NCBI RefSeq assembly: GCF_003514505.1
Contig: NZ_DOPX01000031.1
Location: 1-39,589 of the forward strand
Direction: 5' to 3'
Source: Proteiniclasticum sp.
GTDB lineage: Bacteria; Bacillota; Clostridia; Clostridiales; Clostridiaceae
DNA length: 39,589 nt
The notes beneath the pieces were generated by a model. It did not search any database and had not been told where the DNA came from. It saw only the letters and a program-made list of their open reading frames with translations. Position numbers and translations under genes: made by a program. Shown one piece after another: positions 9,203 through 17,298 of the stretch; within the stretch, counting starts at the first letter, position 1, and each line of letters opens with the position of its first letter.

Positions 9203-10126
9203 CTAATATGCCTCCCTGTATTTCTTTGAGATGTAATGTGCCAGCTGGTTCATCCCCATAGTAAATACAAAAAGGAGAAGACCAACAGCATATAAGCTGT
9301 AGTACCCCGTGGTCCCGCTGGCTGCATCTCCGCTGGTAAATTCCACGATATAGCTTGTCATGGTCTGCATGGATCTTGTGATGTCGAGTGTAAATGCTTT
9401 AGAACTTCCACTGGCTATGGTCACAATCATTGTTTCACCGATGGCACGGGAAATTCCCAAAACAATGGAAGACAAAATCCCTGAAATTGCAGCTGGAATC
9501 ACCACTTTAAAAGCTACTTCCAGCTTTGTAGAACCCAATCCCAAGGCCCCTTCTTTCATGATTTCAGGAACAGCATTCATGGCATCCTCAGAAAGTGAAG
9601 CGACCATGGGAATAATCATGATCCCCATGACAATACCAGGACTCAGCGCATTCTTTGCTTCCAGTGAAGGAATGAGATTCATAAGAAGAGGCGTAACAAA
9701 AGAGTATGCAAAAAACCCGTATACGATGGTCGGAATACCTGCTAGAACTTCCAGCATAGGTTTGACCACTTTTCTTACCCTTTGAGAAGCAAACTGACTC
9801 AGATAAATTGCAGCTGCAAGGCCTACTGGTACCGCTACCATCATCGCAATCAAGGATGTGGTGATGGTCCCAACAAAGAGTGGAATAAACCCAAACCTCG
9901 GATTTTTATTGAGTGGTGCAAGGTCCGTACTGAAAACCTCGCCAATGGGGACTGCACTGAAAAATCGGAATGCATCCGTGATTAGAGTGATCACAATACC
10001 GAAGGTGGTGAACACAGAAATAAGTGCCATGGTCAGGAGAAAAGCTGGAACAATTTTATCCATGACATAATTCTTCTCTTTGATTTTCTTCTGAATCAGT
10101 TCCCGTACTTTAGTTTCTTTTTCCAT
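9203..10126 (-). CDS. pstC: Phosphate ABC transporter permease PstC
   Basis: PstC pairs with PstA to form the phosphate channel. The 307-aa product has about six membrane segments, the motif GIPTIVYGFFAY, and an EAA-like loop (EGALGLGSTKLEVAFKVVIPAAISG) followed by IGETM. The start has a GAGGAG site about 11 nt upstream. A strong stem-loop separates it from pstS, which may set the relative level of the two proteins. Confidence 0.96.
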   Translation of the reverse strand: MEKETKVRELIQKKIKEKNYVMDKIVPAFLLTMALISVFTTFGIVITLITDAFRFFSAVPIGEVFSTDLAPLNKNPRFGFIPLFVGTITTSLIAMMVAVPVGLAAAIYLSQFASQRVRKVVKPMLEVLAGIPTIVYGFFAYSFVTPLLMNLIPSLEAKNALSPGIVMGIMIIPMVASLSEDAMNAVPEIMKEGALGLGSTKLEVAFKVVIPAAISGILSSIVLGISRAIGETMIVTIASGSSKAFTLDITRSMQTMTSYIVEFTSGDAASGTTGYYSLYAVGLLLFVFTMGMNQLAHYISKKYREAY

Positions 10127-10162
10127 AGGATGTTATCTCCTCATTGCGAACTTTTTGAACGC

Positions 10163-10200
10163 AAGTATAAGATGAGAGGCATGCTCTCATCTGAATACTT
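10163..10200 (-). promoter_or_regulatory. Intercistronic stem-loop between pstS and pstC
   Basis: The inverted repeat GATGAGAG / CTCTCATC has a 5-nt loop and is extended by an outer AAGTAT / ATACTT pairing across small bulges. On the transcribed minus strand no U tract follows, so it is unlikely to be a simple terminator. It is well placed to protect the 3' end of the abundant pstS message or to act as a partial attenuator before pstCAB-phoU. Confidence 0.65.
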
Positions 10201-10218
10201 GACATTTGCTTGTTTTCT

Positions 10219-11214
10219 TTATTTCAGACCTTCAAGAATGGTTTTGTATTCTGCATGTTTTTCAGCTGGAATTGGAGCGAAACCATTGTCTCCCGCAAGC
10301 TTTGAAGCTCCTTCTTCTGAAATGACATACAGTGCATAATCAAGAATCGCTGGATTTTCTTTTGCTTTGTCCAGATCGAGATAGGTGTAGACAAGTCTTG
10401 TGAAACCAGCATAATCAAGGTCTGAACCGATGGTGTCGAGAGATGGTGCCACAGCTCCATTTCCGAAGTCCACCTTTACCGCAGTCAGTTTATCTGTATT
10501 TGAAGCGTAGTATCCATATCCAAAGAACGCTATGGCGTTCTTATCTTTTGACACAAGATCCACCAGTGTAGAGTATTCTTGCTGCAGATTCACATTGGAT
10601 ACCATATCCTGCTCATCTAAAATCACTTCGTAGAAGAATTCGTATGTTCCGTGATTCTCATTGGGACCAAAGAATTTGATCTCTTCTTTAGGCCATTCAG
10701 CTCTGATATCAGACCACAGCACTTTGTCATCAGATTTGTACTTTCCTGAAACGTACATATTGATAATTTCTTCTTGTGTCATCTCTGTAGCCCAGGTATT
10801 TTCTTTATTGATGACCATGGTCAGTCCATCATAAGCAAGTTCAATTTCAAGGACATTTTCTCCCATCTTTTTGCCTGCAGCTTCCAGCTCTTGAACTTCA
10901 GTATCCTTAATTTTTCTGGATGCATCTGCAAAATCAAGTTCTCCTGCAATGAACTTTTTAAGCCCTGCACTGGATCCTGCTCTTCCTACCTGCACACTTA
11001 CACCAGGCTGCTCATTCACCATATAATTCTCTGCGATATTAGCCATCAGCGGATATACCGTTCCAGATCCATCAACGATGACGGATCCCTCCAGTTCCTC
11101 CTCTGCTGGTGTTTCTGTTCCAGGGGTTTCTGGTGTCTCCTCTTTCGTACCGCAAGCAGCAAACATGGCTACCACAGTCAAGGATGTAATAATTCCCATT
11201 AATTTCTTGTTCAT
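10219..11214 (-). CDS. pstS: Phosphate-binding lipoprotein PstS
   Basis: PstS captures phosphate outside the cell and delivers it to PstCA. The 331-aa precursor has a signal peptide ending in a lipobox (MFAACG, lipidated Cys near 21) and then a Thr/Pro/Glu-rich spacer. The PBP2-type binding domain begins at SVIVDGSGTVYPLM. Phosphate-binding patterns typical of the family are present: DGSGT, GRAGSSAGLKKF, FADASR and the ENHGTYEFF loop. An AGGAGG site precedes the ATG. It is the first gene of the operon and lies behind the Pho-box-like promoter. The ETP-rich spacer resembles that of the lipoprotein at 38876. Confidence 0.96.
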   Translation of the reverse strand: MNKKLMGIITSLTVVAMFAACGTKEETPETPGTETPAEEELEGSVIVDGSGTVYPLMANIAENYMVNEQPGVSVQVGRAGSSAGLKKFIAGELDFADASRKIKDTEVQELEAAGKKMGENVLEIELAYDGLTMVINKENTWATEMTQEEIINMYVSGKYKSDDKVLWSDIRAEWPKEEIKFFGPNENHGTYEFFYEVILDEQDMVSNVNLQQEYSTLVDLVSKDKNAIAFFGYGYYASNTDKLTAVKVDFGNGAVAPSLDTIGSDLDYAGFTRLVYTYLDLDKAKENPAILDYALYVISEEGASKLAGDNGFAPIPAEKHAEYKTILEGLK

Positions 11215-11277
11215 TTTCTTCCTCCTAAGTAATATCTTACTTTTTATCAGGCATCTACTTCATACCTTACATTTACA

Positions 11278-11331
11278 ATTATAGGAGGCTATTGTTTAGG
11301 ACTGTTTGACTCCATGTTATGCTCTTGTTAA
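11278..11331 (-). promoter_or_regulatory. Pho-box-like array and -10 element of the pst promoter
   Basis: Read on the minus strand, hexamers TTAACA, ATAACA, TCAAAC and TAAACA occur at exact 11-bp steps (TTAACA at 11326-11331, then 11315-11320, 11304-11309 and 11293-11298). A TATAAT -10 element lies at 11278-11283, and there is no good -35. This is how PhoP-activated promoters are built in Bacillus (TT(A/C/T)ACA-type repeats spaced by about 5 nt). The predicted start near 11271 leaves a leader of about 57 nt to pstS. Confidence 0.75.
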
Positions 11332-11430
11332 AAACACTGTGAAGCCTGTGCAAGCTCTTCACCTATTCTGATGGTTCATTTTCTGAAAGATCCCTAGTAT
11401 TCCATTCCATTTTTATGAAGCAAAAAAAAA

Positions 11431-11466
11431 CTGTAAGATTATCTCCTGATAATCTTACAGTTTTTT
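11431..11466. terminator. Strong terminator downstream of tRNA-fMet
   Basis: A perfect 12-bp stem CTGTAAGATTAT / ATAATCTTACAG with a 6-nt loop is flanked by A9 on the left and T6 on the right. It begins 4 nt after the tRNA CCA end on the minus strand and could work in both directions. It also insulates the pst promoter region from tRNA transcription. Confidence 0.93.
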
Positions 11467-11469
11467 AAA

Positions 11470-11545
11470 TGGTAGCGGGGGCAGGACTTGAACCTGCGAC
11501 CTTCGGGTTATGAGCCCGACGAGCTGCCAACTGCTCCACCCCGCG
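11470..11545 (-). tRNA. Initiator tRNA-fMet (CAU)
   Basis: The 76-nt gene folds into a full cloverleaf with a CAU anticodon and encoded CCA (complement of 11470-11472). It has the hallmarks of an initiator: C1 is not paired with position 72 (here U72, rather than the more usual A72), and three consecutive G-C pairs (GGG / CCC) close the anticodon stem. The T arm is GCAGG-TTCAAGT-CCTGC. It has its own consensus promoter and a terminator on each side of the transcript, so it is a stand-alone unit. Confidence 0.95.
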
Positions 11546-11585
11546 ATAGGGTTCTTGAAAATGTCTTTTCCTTAAGAACATATTC

Positions 11586-11614
11586 ATTATACCCCGCCCC
11601 CTCAGTTCTGTCAA
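11586..11614 (-). promoter_or_regulatory. Consensus promoter for tRNA-fMet
   Basis: A perfect TTGACA and a perfect TATAAT are separated by 17 nt, with the start predicted near 11579, about 34 nt before the tRNA. The G/C-rich spacer (run of Gs) is unusual for this genome. No clear terminator separates it from the transporter operon ending at 11661, so some read-through into the tRNA is possible. Confidence 0.93.
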
Positions 11615-11660
11615 CCTTTTCCAGGCATCAATCTTTTTTAATATTTCTGAAACCCTTGAT

Positions 11661-12656
11661 TTAAGCCTTTTTGATCAATGGAATCCCTTCTTGGACAAGG
11701 AAACATCGGACAAAATGATTCGGTGAAACCTCTGATAATTCTGGCAGCTGACTATGGCATTTGTCTATTGCATACGGACATCTGCTGGAAAATCTGCAGC
11801 CTTTTGGAAAATCAGAGGGATGCGGAACGTATCCCTCGATAGCCTGGAGTTTCTCTTTTGGATTCCCTTGACCCGGCATACACTCCATAAGCCCCATGGT
11901 ATACGGATTCATTGGATTCATGAAAATTTCAGCAACCGAAGCTTTCTCCATGACTTTTCCGCAGTACATGACACAGACATCATGGGCCATATCCTTAACC
12001 ACGCCCAGATCATGTGTGTTCAGGATCATCGCCATTTTCTGCTCCTTCTGGAGCTTTTTAAGAAGGTCCAGGATCTCAGCCTGAATGGTCACATCCAGTG
12101 CCGTGGTTGGCTCATCTGCGATAAGAATCTTTGGGTTGCATGCAATGGCCATGGCAATCATGATGCGTTGCCTCATACCACCACTGAATTTATTAGGAAG
12201 GTCCATAAATCTTTCCTGTGCATCCGAAATCCCCACATCTTCCATGAGCTTTAGTGTCTTTTTTCGGTTCTCCTTTTTGCTCCCTTTTTTATGGATCAGT
12301 AGGGCTTCTTCAATCTGTTTCCCCACAGGAATAAGAGGATTTAATGTGGACATGGGATCCTGATAGATCATCGCAATCTCATTCCCTCTAATTTTTTGCA
12401 TTTCTCTTTCTTTCAGCTTCAGCAAATCCCGTGATGCAGAATCTCCATATAAAGCTTCCCCTTGAAGCACTTTTCCAGGTTTATCCACCAATCCCATGAT
12501 GCTGAGAACCAAGACGCTCTTACCGCTTCCTGATTCACCGATCATCGCCAGGGTTTTGTTCTCTTCTAAGGTAAAACTCACATCATCCACCGCTGGAAGC
12601 TCTTCGCCATCAAGATAAAAATAGGTCTTGATGTTGTTCACTGTCAACAATGCCAT
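11661..12656 (-). CDS. Opp/Dpp-type ABC transporter ATP-binding protein (OppD-like)
   Basis: This is a 331-aa nucleotide-binding subunit of a peptide/nickel-type (Opp/Dpp) ABC transporter. It has Walker A GESGSGKS, the signature FSGGMRQR, Walker B ILIADEP followed by TTALD, and the H-loop NTHD. The C-terminal oligopeptide/dipeptide extension has a CRFSSRCPYA..KC pattern typical of DppD/OppD; in the family these cysteines bind a cluster or stabilise the domain. It is the last gene of the four-gene operon, 20 nt after the permease. The operon has no solute-binding-protein gene, so the substrate is not known. Confidence 0.92.
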   Translation of the reverse strand: MALLTVNNIKTYFYLDGEELPAVDDVSFTLEENKTLAMIGESGSGKSVLVLSIMGLVDKPGKVLQGEALYGDSASRDLLKLKEREMQKIRGNEIAMIYQDPMSTLNPLIPVGKQIEEALLIHKKGSKKENRKKTLKLMEDVGISDAQERFMDLPNKFSGGMRQRIMIAMAIACNPKILIADEPTTALDVTIQAEILDLLKKLQKEQKMAMILNTHDLGVVKDMAHDVCVMYCGKVMEKASVAEIFMNPMNPYTMGLMECMPGQGNPKEKLQAIEGYVPHPSDFPKGCRFSSRCPYAIDKCHSQLPELSEVSPNHFVRCFLVQEGIPLIKKA

Positions 12657-12676
12657 CTTCTTCTCTCCTCTCTCCT

Positions 12677-13615
12677 TTAGGACTCTTTACTTTTAATCAG
12701 CAGATCTTTCAGCAGATTGAACATAAAAAGGATCGCAAAATAGAGGACGGCCATCACCGTCATAAAATAACTGAATGCAATCCCCCCCATAACGGGGTCT
12801 ATTCTCTGGGAAGTGTAGAAGTTTATCATTTCATAGCCTATCCCACGATAATAGAACAATCTTTCAACAATGATAAGACTTGAGAAAAAAAGAGCGAGAA
12901 TTGTTGGGAATACGGAGAGTATTTCATAGAATATACTCTTCAGCAGATGATTTTTGATGATTCTCATCCGCGAGCATCCTTTTCCTCTGGCTGCAAGGAC
13001 ATAAGGCTTTGAAAACCCTTCTTCAATTGCCGTCGCAGTAGTTCTGGCGATATAAGCTGTGGGCAATATTGAAATGGCTAGGATTGGATAAATGGCATTA
13101 TACCAGTACTGATCTCCTTTAAACTCGATGGGGCCAATACCAAGAAAAGTAATTCCATTCTTAAAAAGGTATAGAGCAAGCACCTGAACAAGACCGATGG
13201 AAAGAATGTCAGGAATCGAAAGCGGTATCAGTGATTGGAGCATTTTAAAAGTACCCGTCTGGTCATTCTTTCTACTGTCAAGAATCCCTTTCGGTACACC
13301 GATCAGCACCGAAAGGACAATGCCAAAAAATAGCACAATGCCGCTTTTCCTGGCAGACCGTTGAAAGATTTCTGCTACCGTTTCTCCCAGGATATCCACA
13401 TCTCTGATTTCCCCTGTGAATACCATCTTGAAATTATGGGTGATGGACTCATAAATCTCGCTCCATGGCATATTGGGACGATAACTTCCTTTCTCGTAGA
13501 ATATATCGAAGTTCATCGGTATTCCTGTAAGAATAACAATGCTGACAATGATAAAGAACAGGAGAAGAATATTTCCCAGTATCGACTTCATCAATTTCTT
13601 CTGTGCTAGATTCAT
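12677..13615 (-). CDS. Opp/Dpp-type ABC transporter permease (DppB-like)
   Basis: This 312-aa membrane protein has about six transmembrane segments. Its DppB-type EAA loop (AIEEGFSKPYVLAARGKGCSRMRIIKNHLLKS) matches the R-GKG pattern of this family. Its N-terminus is longer in the extracytoplasmic loop than a minimal permease but within family range. Its ATG overlaps the upstream ATPase stop by 1 nt (TGATG), with AAGGAGG upstream, so the two are translationally coupled. It would pair with the DppC-like fusion permease encoded first in the operon. Confidence 0.9.
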   Translation of the reverse strand: MNLAQKKLMKSILGNILLLFFIIVSIVILTGIPMNFDIFYEKGSYRPNMPWSEIYESITHNFKMVFTGEIRDVDILGETVAEIFQRSARKSGIVLFFGIVLSVLIGVPKGILDSRKNDQTGTFKMLQSLIPLSIPDILSIGLVQVLALYLFKNGITFLGIGPIEFKGDQYWYNAIYPILAISILPTAYIARTTATAIEEGFSKPYVLAARGKGCSRMRIIKNHLLKSIFYEILSVFPTILALFFSSLIIVERLFYYRGIGYEMINFYTSQRIDPVMGGIAFSYFMTVMAVLYFAILFMFNLLKDLLIKSKES

Positions 13616-14577
13616 CAGACTTCCTCCTTATCCACAAGATGGCAAGAAACCACTCTATCTTTATATTCTTTCAGTATAGGGATTTCATTTCTGCAGATGT
13701 CCATGGCAAAGGGGCATCTGGTATGAAAAGAGCATCCAGAAGGCATCCGGATCGCACTTGGGATCTCTCCTTTTAATCTTCTCCGCTCAATTTGAGCCTC
13801 TTCTCCTTGGCCCGGAACTGCTGCTAACAGAGCTTTGGTATAAGGGTGCATAGGACTTTCAAAAATCCCTTCTGCGTCTCCCATCTCAACGATTTTACCC
13901 AGATACATGACAGCGACGCGGTCACTGACATGTTTGATCACGTGAAGATCGTGTGCTATGAACAAATAGGAAATACCAAGCTCTTTCTGAAGATCCATGG
14001 TAAGATTGAGTATTTGAGACTGAACCGAAACATCCAGTGCTGAAACAGGCTCATCACAAACGATGAATCGTGGTTTTGTTGCCAAAGCTCTAGCGATGCC
14101 GATTCTTTGTCTTTGGCCACCACTGAACTCATGAGGAAATTTTCTAGCAGAAGCATGGTCCAGACCAACCATATGGAGCAGTCTATGCACTTCTTTCTTA
14201 TACTCCAGAGGTGGCACAATCTTATGGATCTGCAGTGGCTGCATCAGAATATCCTCCACCGTCATTTTGTAATCCAAAGCAGAATAAGGATTTTGGAAAA
14301 CAATCTGGAGTTCTTTACGAAGCTTTCTAAAGTCTCTGTCTGATATAGTGCTGATGTCTTTGCCTTCCAAAAGAATCTTCCCGGAAGTGGGCTCTAAAAG
14401 CCTTAGAATCAGCCTTCCAGTGGTGGATTTTCCGCTGCCGGACTCTCCTACAAGACCTAAGGTCTCCTGATCTCCAATGGAGAAACTGACGCCATTCACA
14501 GCATGAACATACTCTTCCTGTCCTAGTAAACCACTTTTCACAACAAACTGCTTGCTCAGATTTTTCACTTCAATCAT
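13615..14577 (-). CDS. Opp/Dpp-type ABC transporter ATP-binding protein (OppF-like)
   Basis: This is the second nucleotide-binding subunit (320 aa) of the peptide-type transporter. It has Walker A GESGSGKST, the signature FSGGQRQR, Walker B FIVCDEP followed by VSALD, and the H-loop IAHD. The C-terminal extension has the CSFHTRCPFAMDIC cysteine pattern of OppF/DppF proteins. The gene overlaps the upstream fusion permease by 4 nt (ATGA) and the downstream permease by 1 nt. The order is permease fusion, OppF, DppB, OppD. Confidence 0.93.
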   Translation of the reverse strand: MIEVKNLSKQFVVKSGLLGQEEYVHAVNGVSFSIGDQETLGLVGESGSGKSTTGRLILRLLEPTSGKILLEGKDISTISDRDFRKLRKELQIVFQNPYSALDYKMTVEDILMQPLQIHKIVPPLEYKKEVHRLLHMVGLDHASARKFPHEFSGGQRQRIGIARALATKPRFIVCDEPVSALDVSVQSQILNLTMDLQKELGISYLFIAHDLHVIKHVSDRVAVMYLGKIVEMGDAEGIFESPMHPYTKALLAAVPGQGEEAQIERRRLKGEIPSAIRMPSGCSFHTRCPFAMDICRNEIPILKEYKDRVVSCHLVDKEEV

Positions 14578-17093
14578 TTTGCCACCTCCAACTTCAGTTC
14601 TGAAGACTCTCCATTTTGCATGAGCTCTTCATTCATAGTCAGATTATCCAACATGACCTGACCAATTCTGTTCAGTAACAGCACGTTCAGTTTTTCTCTC
14701 TGATCCATAGCGGTCCCCATCCCTTTGGGCTGAGATGATCCTATCCCCACAGAGAAGAATCCGTTTAGCCTCATGTCCAGAACGGAACGGGTCACCATGT
14801 CATACACCCCAAGACTGGAACTGGTGCTGGTATCATAAAAGATGCTCTGGAAACGTCTGTACGGAATCTTCATATCTGTCATAAGATCTTCCATTCTCCT
14901 GCCAATTTTATATGAAGGTTTTCTTCCACCTTGGGCAGGAAAAGACACAATATTCAAGGTGTCTGTATCTTCCATACCAGGGTAGTTCAGCTCATAGTAA
15001 TAGTAGCCGCCTGAGACAACGAGATCAATGGTCTTCAGCAGTTCCCGATGAAAATACTCAGATCCTTCTTCATTGGTGTTTTTCTTGATTTCATACTGAT
15101 TGTCCCAGAAAACAAAAGAAACCGACTTGGAGAGAGGGTTTTCCAGCTCTATCGTCTGCTTTGCCAAGGTCAGCAGCGCTGCTGCAGGAGCTGCACTTTG
15201 GGGAGAAGTCACACCAGTTTCATACACTCCGTCATAGGATCCTCCGATGACGATGGTCTCTCCAGGCTTTTCTTTTGAAAAACCTGATCCTGCCAGAAAA
15301 CCCTGGATGATCCTGCCACTATGTGCCGGAAGTGCTGGATGGGAAAATGTGATCTCAGCTTCTGCATATCCTTCATAAAGATCTTCTCTCATTTCATCAA
15401 AAGGAATAATGGTTGTAGTTTTATGCAGATAAGCATTTGAAACGGAACTGTACTCATCCAAAAGCATAAACTGCACTACAAACTCTCTCTTTTCTGTTTC
15501 TCCAAAGATATTTGAACCTCTCATTTTTTCCACGCTGAAAGGAGACCCTGTGGAGGAGAGCAGCTCTCTGATATAGTGCTCCTTGATGGGGAAAACACTT
15601 TTCTCAGAAGATACCTTCCCTAGATTCTCATGTGTAGAAGCAGTCCCCCTATAGTGAAATTCTCCTTCAGCTGTTCTTAAAAGCTCATCTCTCGCTACGG
15701 TAAATATGGTGAAATCCTCATGGAGGTTGTAAGTTTTACGCGTCCCATTCTCAAAAGTCAACGTGATGGATCCTTGCTGTATAGTCATAGGCGCCATCAC
15801 CTTCAATGTTTCAGCGGAAGGTTCTCCATCGTAAAAAGGGATTTCAGTTACATCTGTCTGATAACCCAGACTGTTCAGTTCAGATAGAATATACTCACCT
15901 GCCTGGTATCCTCCTTCCGTTCCACTGGCTCTTCCGTTATATTTTTCATCCGAAAGAGCATCCAGATGACTCAATGCTCCATCGATATCATAATCAATGA
16001 TACTTTGGTATCTGGGCATAAAGAGGTAAAGAAGGATGAACGCAAAAACACCTACTTTAAGTAGAACAGGTTTGTAGTATTTTCGGATGTCTCTGATCTG
16101 CAAATAAAAAAGCTTAGGGGACAAAGAAGAGATTCCTTTCCGGATTGTACTGATCACCCTTGATGTTCTCTTCTGAAATTCCAGTCGTAGCCCTTCTCCA
16201 AGGAGATTGATGCCCATGATGGCGACAGCAAAAAACAGTACCGGAAAGAGAGAGACCCACCACACTTCCTCAAAACGCATCACATCATTGGTGATCCTTG
16301 ATAGCATTCCACCCCATTCCGGTTCAAGACCCATACGGTAGTTTGCCCGAAATGCCATGGCGCCAACTTCTCGTGTCGTACCTACAAATACATATAAGAC
16401 AGCCAGCTGTGCCACAAGAAATAACCCCATGGCCATTTCCTTGAAAAACTGACTGGCTCCGTGAGGAATGAGATGAGGCAGCACATTCTGAAAGATAATC
16501 TGTGTTTTAGTTTTTCCAATGGCCAGCTCACCTTCGATAAAATCTTCGGCCATAATTCGTTTGGTCACATCTTCAATTATTCCTGCAAGCTTAGACCACC
16601 CAACCAGAGCAAGAACAATCGCAAAGGCAACAATGGACTTTTCCATCTGCATTCTATAGAAATAGTTGAAATTCAGCACAATATAGCTGAAAATAAGCAT
16701 AGGCACAGCACTGAAAAAAGTGTTGAAAAATCCAATGATCCGGGATAGAGTTTTCCTTCCCATCCCTGCAATGATACCAATGGGCAATGCAATGATCATG
16801 CGGAAAAGAGCGATGAAAAATCCCAGGCGCATGGTATTTCTCGTACCATACACCAGTCTAGCAAAAATATCCCGTCCGGCATCATCTGTGCCCATGAGAT
16901 TGATGGTATTGGGCCTCATGGGATTGACAGACAGTTCCTCCACAATCTCTCCCTCTTTTTCATATTCAATATATCTCGGCGGTTCTTCATGAATCGGATC
17001 ACGATCCGTGAAAAATTCCGGAAAATAAGACAATGCAAGCAAGACCATGAGAATTATGCTTCCAATCAGGAGAGGAAAATTGACTCTTTTCAT
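14574..17093 (-). CDS. DppC-like ABC permease fused to a degenerate M28 peptidase-like domain
   Basis: This 839-aa protein joins two modules. Residues 1 to about 335 are a DppC/OppC-type permease with an N-terminal anchor, GTDDAGRDIFARLVYGTRNTMRLG, an EAA-like loop and several membrane segments. After one more membrane segment (about 347-363), residues about 375-839 look like an extracytoplasmic M28 aminopeptidase-like domain with an inserted PA-like region. The expected zinc ligands appear lost. The usual HxD reads SYD (619-621), the PGANDNASG stretch is Ser/Ala-rich without the bridging Asp, the EE pair is absent, and no C-terminal SDH is seen. It is first in the operon and has a GGAGG site. 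With no binding-protein gene present, the domain may act as a tethered substrate receptor; this is inference. Confidence 0.82.
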   Translation of the reverse strand: MKRVNFPLLIGSIILMVLLALSYFPEFFTDRDPIHEEPPRYIEYEKEGEIVEELSVNPMRPNTINLMGTDDAGRDIFARLVYGTRNTMRLGFFIALFRMIIALPIGIIAGMGRKTLSRIIGFFNTFFSAVPMLIFSYIVLNFNYFYRMQMEKSIVAFAIVLALVGWSKLAGIIEDVTKRIMAEDFIEGELAIGKTKTQIIFQNVLPHLIPHGASQFFKEMAMGLFLVAQLAVLYVFVGTTREVGAMAFRANYRMGLEPEWGGMLSRITNDVMRFEEVWWVSLFPVLFFAVAIMGINLLGEGLRLEFQKRTSRVISTIRKGISSLSPKLFYLQIRDIRKYYKPVLLKVGVFAFILLYLFMPRYQSIIDYDIDGALSHLDALSDEKYNGRASGTEGGYQAGEYILSELNSLGYQTDVTEIPFYDGEPSAETLKVMAPMTIQQGSITLTFENGTRKTYNLHEDFTIFTVARDELLRTAEGEFHYRGTASTHENLGKVSSEKSVFPIKEHYIRELLSSTGSPFSVEKMRGSNIFGETEKREFVVQFMLLDEYSSVSNAYLHKTTTIIPFDEMREDLYEGYAEAEITFSHPALPAHSGRIIQGFLAGSGFSKEKPGETIVIGGSYDGVYETGVTSPQSAAPAAALLTLAKQTIELENPLSKSVSFVFWDNQYEIKKNTNEEGSEYFHRELLKTIDLVVSGGYYYYELNYPGMEDTDTLNIVSFPAQGGRKPSYKIGRRMEDLMTDMKIPYRRFQSIFYDTSTSSSLGVYDMVTRSVLDMRLNGFFSVGIGSSQPKGMGTAMDQREKLNVLLLNRIGQVMLDNLTMNEELMQNGESSELKLEVAK

Positions 17094-17298
17094 TTATGCC
17101 TCCGGTATACAAAAGTATATATTTTTATAGCTTATCATAATTTTAGAACCAGTATACCATAGGCTACACATCTATATAAAGGAAAAAAGCACAAAATAAG
17201 CTGAATGAATACAGATTTCACCAAATTTACCCAATAAAGTTTGCCATTCTATAAATTTTGGCACTCATATCCCTTAAACTTAAAAAGGAGAATGCAAA
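17094..17298. promoter_or_regulatory. Divergent promoter region, transporter operon / amidohydrolase
   Basis: This 205-nt A/T-rich spacer must hold both promoters. The 7-bp inverted elements GGTATAC (17104-17110) and GTATACC (17152-17158) lie on the transporter side and could be an operator pair. Several TATAAA/TATGAT-like sequences occur, but I cannot pick convincing -35/-10 pairs on either strand. Confidence 0.4.

Noticed and set aside
9360..9785. A 141-aa frame opposite pstC
   Set aside because: Low-complexity antisense shadow of a membrane protein gene.
11754..12254. A 166-aa frame opposite the OppD-like gene
   Set aside because: Antisense shadow of a conserved ATPase. It is histidine/cysteine-rich and has no start signals.
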